Shown here: one piece after another, positions 33,111 to 40,787 of the stretch | Position numbering within the stretch: the stretch's first letter is position 1 | Layout: every line of letters starts with the position of its first letter | Assembly: GCA_002352215.1 (NCBI GenBank) | Contig: DEIB01000053.1 | Span: forward strand, 1-45,599 | Direction of reading: 5' to 3' | Source: Chthonomonas sp. UBA2785 | GTDB lineage: Bacteria; Armatimonadota; Fimbriimonadia; Fimbriimonadales; Fimbriimonadaceae | Length of the DNA stretch: 45,599 nt | Translations under genes and position numbers: made by a program | Notes under the pieces: generated by a model | Database searches by the model: none | What the model was told of the DNA's origin: nothing | The model's input: only the letters and a program-made list of their open reading frames with translations

Positions 33111-34169
33111 TTACGGCAAGCGGACGTCGTAGTACACCGGCAGGTGGTCGCTGGCGCGATCTCCCTTCTCCACGTACTCCACCGGGCCGGATTCCGGCAC
33201 GTTCACTCGGCCACCACGTCCTCGCAAAGCATCAGCACCGGCGTACACCGTTGCGGTCGGCGGGCTCACGCGGAAGATCTGCGGGCTCACCAACAGGTTG
33301 TCGAAGAAGGACTCACGCACCTTCACGTCGCGCGGGAACTCGTAGTCCTTACCACGCAGTCTGTCGTTATCGGCCTTCGCGCCCCGGCTGATGGGGGTCA
33401 AGGCTTGGCCCCGGAAGTAGAAACTCATGCCGATGGTGACGTAATCCTGTTCGTTCAGACGGTCGCACACATTCACCAGGAGCTTGGGGGTCACTCGCCC
33501 AGCCGTGGCGCGGGGGTCACCCGTTTCCAGGATATTCACGCTGCGGTCATCCGGCGCGTCGTTCATGTCGCCACCCAAGAGCACGAACGGCTCGTTCTTC
33601 TCCTTGATGTAAGCGGCCAACAGGCTGGCGTGTTGCTCGCGCTGCGGATCGGTGGTGGCGCGGCCACCGCGTCGGCTCTTCATATGCGTGGAGTACACCG
33701 TGATCTTGTCGCCCTGCGGATTGACGACAACTGCGCGCATGACGTCGCGCTTGCCCGGGAAAGCGAAATCGAGCTGAGGATCAGTAAAAATGAGGCCGCT
33801 GGATTCGATCTTCCAGGGCTTCTTCACCACGATTCCCACTTCTTGCGCCTCCTTCGGGTCATCCAGCAAGGCGATCTCATAGTTCTGATCGAAAACTTGG
33901 CGCAAAGCCTTCAGGCTCGAAATCTCTTGCACCGCAATGATGTCCGGCTTGATGTTGCCGATGACCGACTTGAGGTTCTTAATGCGGTCCGGGTTCTCGT
34001 TTTCGGCCAACCACTGGATGTTGTAGGTCATGAACCGGGCGCCACGCTTCTCCACCGGAGCCGTGGGGTTCGTTTGACCGTTCTGGCCCACTTGGGCCCG
34101 AACCACCGGCACCGAGGCCAAGATCAGGGCTCCCACGATGGGAATCAACCACGAACGCCGAAGACGCAT
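33111..34169 (-). CDS. exported endonuclease/exonuclease/phosphatase family protein
   Basis: A 352-residue protein of the EEP superfamily (DNase I-like metal phosphodiesterases). MRLRRSWLIPIVGALILASV and PVVRAQ form the signal peptide. Family motifs are FMTYNIQWLAEN, DIIAVQEISSLKAL, VYSTHMKSR, LLGGDMNDAPDD and ASDHLPVYYDV, the last holding the catalytic His. Substrates could be nucleic acids or phospholipid-type phosphodiesters outside the cytoplasm. The frame extends to 34355, but ATG 34169 gives the signal peptide. TATCTT stands 7 bases before it (leaderless geometry), only 42 bases from the divergent nuclease start. Confidence 0.88.
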   Translation of the reverse strand: MRLRRSWLIPIVGALILASVPVVRAQVGQNGQTNPTAPVEKRGARFMTYNIQWLAENENPDRIKNLKSVIGNIKPDIIAVQEISSLKALRQVFDQNYEIALLDDPKEAQEVGIVVKKPWKIESSGLIFTDPQLDFAFPGKRDVMRAVVVNPQGDKITVYSTHMKSRRGGRATTDPQREQHASLLAAYIKEKNEPFVLLGGDMNDAPDDRSVNILETGDPRATAGRVTPKLLVNVCDRLNEQDYVTIGMSFYFRGQALTPISRGAKADNDRLRGKDYEFPRDVKVRESFFDNLLVSPQIFRVSPPTATVYAGADALRGRGGRVNVPESGPVEYVEKGDRASDHLPVYYDVRLP

Positions 34170-34176
34170 AGAGGTG

Positions 34177-34182
34177 AAGATA
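34177..34182 (-). promoter_or_regulatory. -10 box of the EEP gene (leaderless type)
   Basis: TATCTT on the minus strand ends 7 bases before the ATG at 34169. There is no Shine-Dalgarno match at the usual distance and no clear -35. Confidence 0.45.
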
Positions 34183-34199
34183 CCAGGGGACCGGGGCGG

Positions 34200-34205
34200 T
34201 ACTCT
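34200..34205 (+). promoter_or_regulatory. -10 box of the RecB-like nuclease gene (leaderless type)
   Basis: TACTCT ends exactly 6 bases before the ATG at 34212, the same spacing as in leuA. It is divergent from the 34177-34182 box with only 17 bases between them. Confidence 0.48.
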
Positions 34206-34211
34206 GGCAAC

Positions 34212-35009
34212 ATGGCACGGAAGCCCACACTGAGTCCCAGCCGCATCACCACGTTCCTGGCCTGCCCGGTCAAATACAAATGGACGTACGTGGACCGGCG
34301 GGGTCGTTGGTACCTCCGCTCCAAGGCGCACTACTCGTTCGGCACGTCGCTTCATAACGTTTTACAGAGGTTTTACGATTCAAAGGACGGCGGCGTAACA
34401 ACGACTGAGGAAGCCGTGGCCGCCCTGGAGGAAGCCTGGATTGACGCGGGCTACGAGAGTCAATCCGACATGATGGAGGCCCTTGCCGAGGGCAAGGACA
34501 TCCTTACCAACTATCTGGAGGAGGTGGCGGCTCCCGTCACCGCGAACACCCTGTTTGTGGAGAAGACCCTGCGCACGGATCTCGGTCCATTCGTGTTGCT
34601 CGGGCGCATAGACCGGCTGGACGAACACGAAGACGGCACCCTCGACGTGGTGGATTACAAGAGTGGGCGCGGCAACGTGACCTCCGAAGAGGTCCACGCT
34701 GACCTCGCGATGGGCGTGTACCAGGTGCTCGTGCGCGCCAACTACCCGGATCGAAACGTGCAGGCCACCATCGTGGCCTTGCGGGCGGGAGCTTCGGCCT
34801 CGGCGCAACTCAATGATGCCGAACGCGAAGAGTTCATCAACGACATCGTGGAGATCGGCGAGCGGATTCTCAATGCCGACTACGAGAGCATGGAGCCCAC
34901 CCCCAAGGCACTCTGCCCCCGGTGCGATTTTCTGCCGCTATGCCAGAAGCACCCGGATTTTGCTGAAGGCGTAAAGCCATGGCTGGCGCAGGCCAGCCCG
35001 ACTCCTTAG
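34212..35009 (+). CDS. Cas4/RecB-like Fe-S PD-(D/E)XK nuclease, stand-alone
   Basis: A 265-residue nuclease of the RecB/Cas4/AddB type. The catalytic core is visible as GTSLHNVLQRF (His48), GRIDRLDE (Asp134) and LDVVDYKSGRG (Asp148, Lys150), followed by MGVYQVLVRA. Four Cys fit a [4Fe-4S] cluster: Cys18 in LACPVKY and Cys235, Cys238, Cys244 in CPRCDFLPLC. The protein begins with SPSRITTFLACPVKYKW, the typical 'structure-binding' start. No helicase and no CRISPR array or cas genes are near, so it is a lone exonuclease-type protein, perhaps for DNA repair. ATG 34212 is chosen; the long frame to 33144 crosses the divergent gene. Its stop overlaps the convergent M16 gene by 4 bases. Confidence 0.88.
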   Translation: MARKPTLSPSRITTFLACPVKYKWTYVDRRGRWYLRSKAHYSFGTSLHNVLQRFYDSKDGGVTTTEEAVAALEEAWIDAGYESQSDMMEALAEGKDILTNYLEEVAAPVTANTLFVEKTLRTDLGPFVLLGRIDRLDEHEDGTLDVVDYKSGRGNVTSEEVHADLAMGVYQVLVRANYPDRNVQATIVALRAGASASAQLNDAEREEFINDIVEIGERILNADYESMEPTPKALCPRCDFLPLCQKHPDFAEGVKPWLAQASPTP

Positions 35010-36217
35010 CGCTTCGCTTCCAGGCCCGGATACACCCCGGAGGAGCTCGCATCTACGATTTGGCGGGCCGTTTCTTGCAGCAGAGCCACGTCCACTTTCA
35101 GGCTATCGCTGGCAAACTGTTCCGGGTCCATCGCTTGCCCGGCCATCGAGCCGTGGGCCATCAGCGCGGCGCGGTCTTCCATAGATTCGCCCAGCCGCCA
35201 GTCCGGCCCGATCCAGAACGGATCCATCGGCAGGCCCGTATCCAGGCTGCCCATCACCAGCATCCGGGCGCGGTCCAAGGTCACCTTGTCCCAGGTGTCA
35301 ATGTCGGCCCGCATGGCTTCCCAACTCGCGTTGAGTTCCGCGGCAGCATCTGCGCTTTCTGCCCGTTGCGCCACAAACCGCGGCAACCAGCCATCGCGCT
35401 GCGGCCACAGCACCAGTTGCTGGCGGTAGGTGTAGCCGAGCTTCTCACGTAGCACGCGGGTCATCGAGCCATCTTTGCCCACGCCCAGGGCGTAGAGCGC
35501 CAGGATGCGCGGGGCAAAGTCGGGGGCTCCGGGCTTCAGGAGCGGCGCCTGCCACTCCCAGAAATCCACGCGCCCCGGTACGCCCTTAATGGGGCGGGCA
35601 TTCACGTCCCTCGGCATGCTCGGCGGATCGGTGATGCGATCCCGGAAGTACTTCACCACCTCTCGCTCGCCTTCGCTGGCCGCGAGGTCACCCATCACCA
35701 CCACGTGCATGCGCTCCACGCGGAACGCGGCCTGGTACACCCGCTTAATGTAGGCGTTGTCCACCCGCGTCATCTCCGGTTCCTGCGCGTCGCCCCATAG
35801 CACCCAAGGGTTGCCTTCGGTCTTGCGCCGTTGGACGGCCTTCTCCACATCCAAGGTGGAGAGCCGAGCATCAGTCGCCATGCCCGCTGCAATTTGAGCG
35901 GCAATATCTGTGCCTCCCTTAGGCGCGCTCACTTGGATGAGAATCCAGTCAGAAAAGACCTGAACCCGCGGGGCCACGCCGGCCTGGCTTCCGTAGGCAA
36001 AGATCACGCGGCGGCTGTAGGCACCACTGCCTTCCATCAGGGTCTCCCCGATCAAGCGCCACGCAGTGTGGTTACGGCCACCCATGTTGTCCGGGGCGGG
36101 CACTGCCACGCACACCGTCACCCTGCCGGAATCCGGAACCGCGACTTCGGTGATCTGCGGCATGGCCGGGGTTTGCCCCAGCGCCGCCGCAAAGATGAGG
36201 CTGGCAAGGGTGCTCAT
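35006..36217 (-). CDS. M16-like protein without zinc motif (partner subunit)
   Basis: A 403-residue exported protein (MSTLASLIFAAALGQTPA signal peptide). It aligns with M16 peptidases in the later parts: RVYQAAFRVERMHVVVMGDL, then the C-terminal hallmark GKDGSMTRVLREKLGYTYRQ. No HxxEH motif is present in the N-terminal half. This is the usual picture for the non-catalytic partner in two-subunit M16 peptidases (one active, one inactive). Its ATG overlaps the stop of the active-looking M16 gene upstream (ATGA), which supports a complex. The frame up to 36409 is a shadow. Confidence 0.75.
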   Translation of the reverse strand: MSTLASLIFAAALGQTPAMPQITEVAVPDSGRVTVCVAVPAPDNMGGRNHTAWRLIGETLMEGSGAYSRRVIFAYGSQAGVAPRVQVFSDWILIQVSAPKGGTDIAAQIAAGMATDARLSTLDVEKAVQRRKTEGNPWVLWGDAQEPEMTRVDNAYIKRVYQAAFRVERMHVVVMGDLAASEGEREVVKYFRDRITDPPSMPRDVNARPIKGVPGRVDFWEWQAPLLKPGAPDFAPRILALYALGVGKDGSMTRVLREKLGYTYRQQLVLWPQRDGWLPRFVAQRAESADAAAELNASWEAMRADIDTWDKVTLDRARMLVMGSLDTGLPMDPFWIGPDWRLGESMEDRAALMAHGSMAGQAMDPEQFASDSLKVDVALLQETARQIVDASSSGVYPGLEAKR

Positions 36218-37413
36218 TGGCCACCTCCCACTTCGACGATTACGGCTCGGTCGGACCGGAACCTCGCCAGTCCGGCGGCAAATTGCTCCACCGTCATCGT
36301 GGCGGCCTGGTTCTCCATGTCGTCCAGTGTGAAATTGGGGCGCTGGATGAGCAGCATGCCCATGATCGCACCAAAGGCCAAGGCGTCGGCGCGTTGGCTC
36401 CGAATCCAACCCAATAGATAGCCCTGCCCCACTGGGAAAGACAGTTCCGGTTGAACCATATCCACTTGTTTAAGAGCGGCGGCATCGGCCCCTCGCAGGA
36501 TCACCAGACCCGGACGGGTGGTGGGGGTGTAGACCGGCTGAACATCCGGGAATTCCGCCCGAATCGCAAAAGCAGCCGCCAACGTGGCCAAGGTCGCAGG
36601 GTCGCCCAGGCCCGGCACAATCGCGGCCCGCCCGGCGCCCCCGGGCGAGAGGCCCTTACTCACGCTAATGGGCTCCTCGTCGTTGTCAGGGAACCGTTCC
36701 GGCCCGCTAGGGAGGTCACCGATAACGGCGCGCATCGGACCCAACCACGCATTGGGGTCACTCGCCGAAACGATCACGAGCGCCATCCCGTTCCCGACCA
36801 TTTGACGCCGGTGGAGGTCGCGCAGGTCTTCGGCATTCAGGCCAGCCATGGCTTCCAACGACCCAAACGGATTGCGGCCATCCGGTCCAAAGGCGGCCAG
36901 CCAAGCGGCATCGCTCACCGCATCCAGGTCGGTGCGCAGGGCGGCTTCCTGGCGCATGATCGCGACTTCCTTCTTCACCGCTTCCTCGCTCACCTGGAGC
37001 GGCGCGGTCATCTTGCGCACGATGTCGAGGGCCAACTCCTCTGCCCCGACCGGGCCTTGAATCTGGAACAGTGTGATGTCGCGCGTCGTTTGGGCGGTGA
37101 GGTAGCAACCCATCCGCTCCAGTCGCCGGTCAATCGTTCCATCTCCTCGGGCTACAAAGTGCTCCCAAAGGTGGCGCAGGCCGTGACGCTCCTCGGTGTC
37201 CCGTACGTTGTCGGCGCTAATCGCCAACGTCACACTGAAGGTGGTGCGCTTGGGTTCGAACTGAGCAAAGGTAACCGCACCGTTTTCCAGGAACTCCCGG
37301 CGGCGCATCTCCTCGGGGGCCGTGGGCGGGGCCCCAAATGCCAAAGTGCAGCCGCCCACCAGGGCGACCAAAAGAGTGCGGGCGAGCACGCGGCTAGTGT
37401 ACCGGAAGCTCAT
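36214..37413 (-). CDS. M16 family zinc peptidase, probable lipoprotein
   Basis: A 399-residue M16 peptidase. HLWEH (His81, Glu84, His85) is the zinc motif, in GLRHLWEHFVARGDG, and KKEVAIMRQEAALRTD later supplies the third ligand. The N-terminus has a basic start, a hydrophobic stretch and LVALVGGC, a lipobox, so it is probably a lipoprotein. The C-terminal M16 half is more diverged. It starts inside the stop of the upstream dehydrogenase gene (4-base overlap) and overlaps the inactive partner gene downstream; the pair likely forms a heterodimer in the periplasm. Confidence 0.83.
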   Translation of the reverse strand: MSFRYTSRVLARTLLVALVGGCTLAFGAPPTAPEEMRRREFLENGAVTFAQFEPKRTTFSVTLAISADNVRDTEERHGLRHLWEHFVARGDGTIDRRLERMGCYLTAQTTRDITLFQIQGPVGAEELALDIVRKMTAPLQVSEEAVKKEVAIMRQEAALRTDLDAVSDAAWLAAFGPDGRNPFGSLEAMAGLNAEDLRDLHRRQMVGNGMALVIVSASDPNAWLGPMRAVIGDLPSGPERFPDNDEEPISVSKGLSPGGAGRAAIVPGLGDPATLATLAAAFAIRAEFPDVQPVYTPTTRPGLVILRGADAAALKQVDMVQPELSFPVGQGYLLGWIRSQRADALAFGAIMGMLLIQRPNFTLDDMENQAATMTVEQFAAGLARFRSDRAVIVEVGGGQ

Positions 37414-38153
37414 CGCAGGTAACTCGCGCCATTGATGTCAATCACGATGCCGCTCATATATTCCGTCTCGTCGCGCAGCAAGATGGCGATGGCGGCGGCG
37501 CAGTCCTCGGGGCTGGCCATGCGCCCGAGCGGGATATCGGCCAGGATCTGCGGCAGGCGGGTTTCCATGCCCTCCCGGGCCATGGCGGTCTCCACCCAGC
37601 CGGGGGCAATGGCCATGTGCCGAATGTTGAGCTTGGCGTGTTCCACCGCGAGGGCGCGGGTGAGATTGAGCAGCGCCGCCTTGCTGACGCTATAGGCGCT
37701 GGCGTTCGCCTCGCCCCGGTGCCCCACCCGGCTGGCCACGTTGACAATCCGCCCGCCGCCTTGCTTGGCAAAGTGAGCCACCGCCTCGTGGATCATCGCC
37801 AGGGGCGAGTAGAAGTTCACTCGCATGGTCGTTTCGTAGACGTCTTGTAAAGTGGCCGCATCCGCCTCAAGCATGCTGACCTTGGTGTAAATGCCCGCGT
37901 TGTTCACCAGCGCCTGCACGGGGAGGTCGGTCAGCACCTGCTGCATCATGGCGCGGGCCGCCGCCGGGTCATCGAGGTCACAGGCGTAGGAACCCGCCCA
38001 GGCATCGCCCAGAGCTTGCTTCACCTCTTCCGCCGCCGCGTGGTTGGTGCCGTAATGAATCGCCACTCGCCAGCCGTCGTCTTTGAGGCGCAAAGCCGTC
38101 GCTCGGCCAATGCCGCGCGAGCCTCCGGTGACAAAAACAACTTTTTCCGACAT
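37410..38153 (-). CDS. FabG-like short-chain dehydrogenase/reductase
   Basis: A 247-residue classical SDR. The cofactor loop is VTGGSRGIGRATAL, then NNAG and the catalytic SAYSVSKAALL (Ser-Tyr-Lys region), with VNVASRVGHRGE before it. The C-terminus ends YMSGIVIDINGASYLR, close to FabG and related 3-oxoacyl reductases. NAD(P) preference and substrate are unknown. The frame starts at 38171, but ATG 38153 (MSEKVVFVTGG) gives the normal length, with AAGG upstream. It leads the three-gene operon with the two M16 proteins and is divergent from the redoxin gene by 43 bases. Confidence 0.88.
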   Translation of the reverse strand: MSEKVVFVTGGSRGIGRATALRLKDDGWRVAIHYGTNHAAAEEVKQALGDAWAGSYACDLDDPAAARAMMQQVLTDLPVQALVNNAGIYTKVSMLEADAATLQDVYETTMRVNFYSPLAMIHEAVAHFAKQGGGRIVNVASRVGHRGEANASAYSVSKAALLNLTRALAVEHAKLNIRHMAIAPGWVETAMAREGMETRLPQILADIPLGRMASPEDCAAAIAILLRDETEYMSGIVIDINGASYLR

Positions 38154-38184
38154 TTCGCTCAACCTTGGCACCCGTTTGGACGTT

Positions 38185-38190
38185 TATACT
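38185..38190 (+). promoter_or_regulatory. -10 box of the redoxin/monooxygenase gene (leaderless type)
   Basis: TATACT ends exactly 6 bases before the ATG at 38197. A TTGGCA at 38165-38170 could be the -35 but leaves only 14 bases of spacer. Confidence 0.55.
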
Positions 38191-38196
38191 TGCAAG

Positions 38197-39963
38197 ATGA
38201 GCACAAATCGGGCTCCTGGGCGCAGCGAACTAGGGTTTTTACGAGTGTGGGCACTGGCCGGTGTTGGCTTCGCGACCATTGGTTTGGGGTGGACTCTCGT
38301 TGCCGACTCCAAGGCCACCGACGCCGCCAACAAGGTCACAGTCTCGGTCTACATGAGCACCGACTGCCCCGTGGCCATGCGCACCGCCCCGCGCCTGGCG
38401 CAGATGGAAACCGAATGGGAAGCCAAGGGCGTGGAGTTCACTGCGTACTTCCCCAACGAAGGCGAAACTCAGCGCCGCGTGGCCGACTACATGCGCGACC
38501 GCAAACTCGACTTCCCCTTCCGCCTCGATGTCGGTGGGAGCAAGGCGAAGTCGTCCGGCGTGGAGATTGTGCCGACCGTTGTGGTCCGCCGAGGTGATAC
38601 CGTGCTCTACCGTGGCCCGATGGACGACGCCAAGGTGACCGAGGAAGTGAAAACCCACTACCTCAAGGATGCCCTCACGGCCGCCCTGGACGGCAAGGAA
38701 CCCAAGATCAAGGAAGCCGAAGCCTTTGGCTGCTACCTCATGGCCGGTGACCCGATTCCCTCGATGGAGGAGGTGAACTACGCCGAGCACACCGCCGCCA
38801 TCATCAATGACAACTGCTTGGTGTGCCACCGCCCAGGTGAGGTCGCGCCGTTCTCGCTCGAAGGCTACGACAATGCCCGCAAGTGGAGCCGCATGATCGC
38901 CAAGGTTTCCAGCGAGCGCCGCATGCCGCCGTGGCTGGCCGTGGAGGGCGTGGGCGAATTCAGCCACGAAATGCGCCTGACCGAGCGAGAGATCGCTACC
39001 CTTGCCCAATGGGCGGAAGCCGGTGCCCCCAGCGGTGACCTGAGCAAAGCCCCGAAGGCCCCCGAGTTTCCGGTCGGTTGGCGTCTCGGCGAACCCGACA
39101 TGCTGATTTCGATGCCCAAGCCATTTAAGCTGGGCGAAGATGGCCGCGACGAGTACTGGAACTTCGTCATCAAGCCGGATATCACCGAGCCGGTCTACGT
39201 GCAAGCCATGGATGTCAAGCCCGGCAACAAGGCCGTGGTGCACCACGTCATTGCCTTCATCGATGAGAAAGGCGTGAGCGACAAGCTGCTCGAAGGCGGG
39301 CGCGATGGCGGCTACCAAACCTTTGGCGGGCCGGGCTTCATCCCTGATAACGCCCTGGGCGGCTGGGCGCCGGGACTGCAACCGGAACGCCTGCCCAAGG
39401 GCGCGGGCTTCCTGCTCAAGCCGGGCGCGCGCATCGTGATGCAAGTGCATTACAGCAAGTCCGGCCGTGAAGAAGTGGACCAAACCAAGATGGCCCTCTA
39501 CTTTGCCAAGGAACCGGTGACCATGCCGACCGAGATTGCCTGGCTGGCCAACCCCGCCATCCGCATCCCGGCGGGCAACGCCAAGGCCGAATTCAAGCAG
39601 ACCATCCCGCTGCCGGTGGACGTCACGCTTTACAGCCTGATGCCCCACATGCACCTGCTGGGCAAGGAGATGCACGCCACGTTGATCCACCCGGATGGCA
39701 CCCGAGAGCGCTTGATTTCGATCGACAAGTGGGACTTCAACTGGCAACTCAACTACATGCTGAAGGAGCCCAAGCTCATCAAGCGCGGGAGTCGCATCGA
39801 AATCGTGGCGGTGTTCGATAACAGCGAGGACAATCCCTCAAACCCGAGTTCCCCGCCGCGCGAAGTGCGCTGGGGCGAGGAGACCACCGACGAGATGATG
39901 TTGCTAGTCGCCGGGGTACACATTCACTTGCCGGGCGGGGCGCGCAGAGCGGGCTCCCTCTAG
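38197..39963 (+). CDS. redoxin-cytochrome c-copper monooxygenase fusion
   Basis: A 588-residue membrane-anchored protein (hydrophobic helix ~14-36). Residues 46-165 are a thioredoxin/peroxiredoxin-like domain (VSVYMSTDCPVA, one Cys at 57; EIVPTVVVRRGDTVLYRG). Residues ~195-300 form a cytochrome c-like domain with one CLVCH (Cys207, Cys210, His211). The rest resembles type II copper monooxygenases (PHM/DBM fold). HH at 349-350, His418 in QVHYSKS, HMH at 484-486 and Met567/568 reproduce all copper ligand groups of that family. The outer domains would lie in the periplasm. It should hydroxylate or oxidise an unknown substrate with electrons through the haem. Similar fusions occur in Acidobacteria and Planctomycetes. 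A 5-base gap follows before kdsB. Confidence 0.83.
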   Translation: MSTNRAPGRSELGFLRVWALAGVGFATIGLGWTLVADSKATDAANKVTVSVYMSTDCPVAMRTAPRLAQMETEWEAKGVEFTAYFPNEGETQRRVADYMRDRKLDFPFRLDVGGSKAKSSGVEIVPTVVVRRGDTVLYRGPMDDAKVTEEVKTHYLKDALTAALDGKEPKIKEAEAFGCYLMAGDPIPSMEEVNYAEHTAAIINDNCLVCHRPGEVAPFSLEGYDNARKWSRMIAKVSSERRMPPWLAVEGVGEFSHEMRLTEREIATLAQWAEAGAPSGDLSKAPKAPEFPVGWRLGEPDMLISMPKPFKLGEDGRDEYWNFVIKPDITEPVYVQAMDVKPGNKAVVHHVIAFIDEKGVSDKLLEGGRDGGYQTFGGPGFIPDNALGGWAPGLQPERLPKGAGFLLKPGARIVMQVHYSKSGREEVDQTKMALYFAKEPVTMPTEIAWLANPAIRIPAGNAKAEFKQTIPLPVDVTLYSLMPHMHLLGKEMHATLIHPDGTRERLISIDKWDFNWQLNYMLKEPKLIKRGSRIEIVAVFDNSEDNPSNPSSPPREVRWGEETTDEMMLLVAGVHIHLPGGARRAGSL

Positions 39964-39968
39964 GCCGA

Positions 39969-40715
39969 GTGAGTGAAACCTTGAGCGTAGTCGTTGTGAT
40001 TCCGGCCCGAATGGGCGCAACTCGTTTCCCGGGCAAGCCGTTGGTGGATTTGCTCGGGAAGCCGATGGTCCAGTGGGTGTGGGAAGCCTGCACCAAGTCC
40101 GGGATTTCGTCAGAAATCTACATCGCCACGCCGGATGAAGAGATTCAGGCTGCCGCCGAGGGCTTTGGCGCGCGCGTCATCATGACCCGCCACGACCACG
40201 TGAGCGGCACCGACCGCATCGCCGAAGTTGCCACCAAGGTGCCGGGCGACATTTTCCTCAACGTGCAGGGCGATGAGCCGCTGGTGCAAGCCGGCAGCAT
40301 TGCCGCCGCCGCCCAGCCCCTGGTGGCCGATGCCAGCCTGCAAATGGGCAGCGTGTGGACGGAGTGCCCCGAGGACGAATACGACAACCCGGCCGTGGTG
40401 AAGGTGGTGACCGACCTCGCCGGCGATGCGCTCTACTTCTCCCGCCACTGCATTCCTTTCCCGCGCAACCCGCGCGTCGGCATCGTGAAGAAGCACCTCG
40501 GCATCTACGCCTACCGCCGCGAGCCGCTCCTGGCTTTCAACACCTGGGGCGCCAGCGAACTGGAGCGCACCGAGCAACTGGAGCAACTGCGCTTTATGGA
40601 GCACGGGGTACGCATCCGCATGAGCCAAGGCGCAGGCAGCGAACTGGCCGTGGATACGCCGGAGCAAGCCGACCAAGTCCGCGAAATGATGGCCGCGCGG
40701 GGCTACGGCGCGTAG
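39969..40715 (+). CDS. kdsB: 3-deoxy-manno-octulosonate cytidylyltransferase (KdsB)
   Basis: A 248-residue enzyme that activates Kdo with CTP to CMP-Kdo for lipid A core assembly. It begins VVVVIPARMGATRFPGKPL, then GKPMVQWVWEA, IATPDEEI, DHVSGTDRIAEVA, NVQGDEPLV, ALYFSRHCIPFPRN, KHLGIYAYRR and LEQLRFMEHG, all canonical. GTG 39969 is the first in-frame start; TTG 39981 is also possible. It starts 5 bases after the redoxin fusion gene, so it may be cotranscribed. Together with kdsA it shows that the cell makes Kdo, i.e. has an LPS-type outer membrane. Confidence 0.95.
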   Translation: MSETLSVVVVIPARMGATRFPGKPLVDLLGKPMVQWVWEACTKSGISSEIYIATPDEEIQAAAEGFGARVIMTRHDHVSGTDRIAEVATKVPGDIFLNVQGDEPLVQAGSIAAAAQPLVADASLQMGSVWTECPEDEYDNPAVVKVVTDLAGDALYFSRHCIPFPRNPRVGIVKKHLGIYAYRREPLLAFNTWGASELERTEQLEQLRFMEHGVRIRMSQGAGSELAVDTPEQADQVREMMAARGYGA

Positions 40716-40737
40716 CCGTCCGCCCCCTCCTTGCGAG

Positions 40738-40743
40738 TACAAT
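40738..40743 (+). promoter_or_regulatory. candidate -10 box of the Rel gene
   Basis: TACAAT lies 44 bases before the relA ATG at 40788. There is no clear -35 and no good Shine-Dalgarno in the leader, so this is only a candidate. Confidence 0.3.
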
Positions 40744-40787
40744 AACCGTTCGGAGCTCAAGGGCGAGCAACGACCTTTTGATGCGCC

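Noticed and set aside
33144..34211. N-terminal extension of the RecB-like nuclease
   Set aside because: It runs antisense through the EEP gene, and the family start SPSRITTFLACP lies just after 34212.
38239..39747. 502-codon open frame on the minus strand
   Set aside because: It is antisense to the redoxin fusion, whose domains are clear; no start signal is seen.
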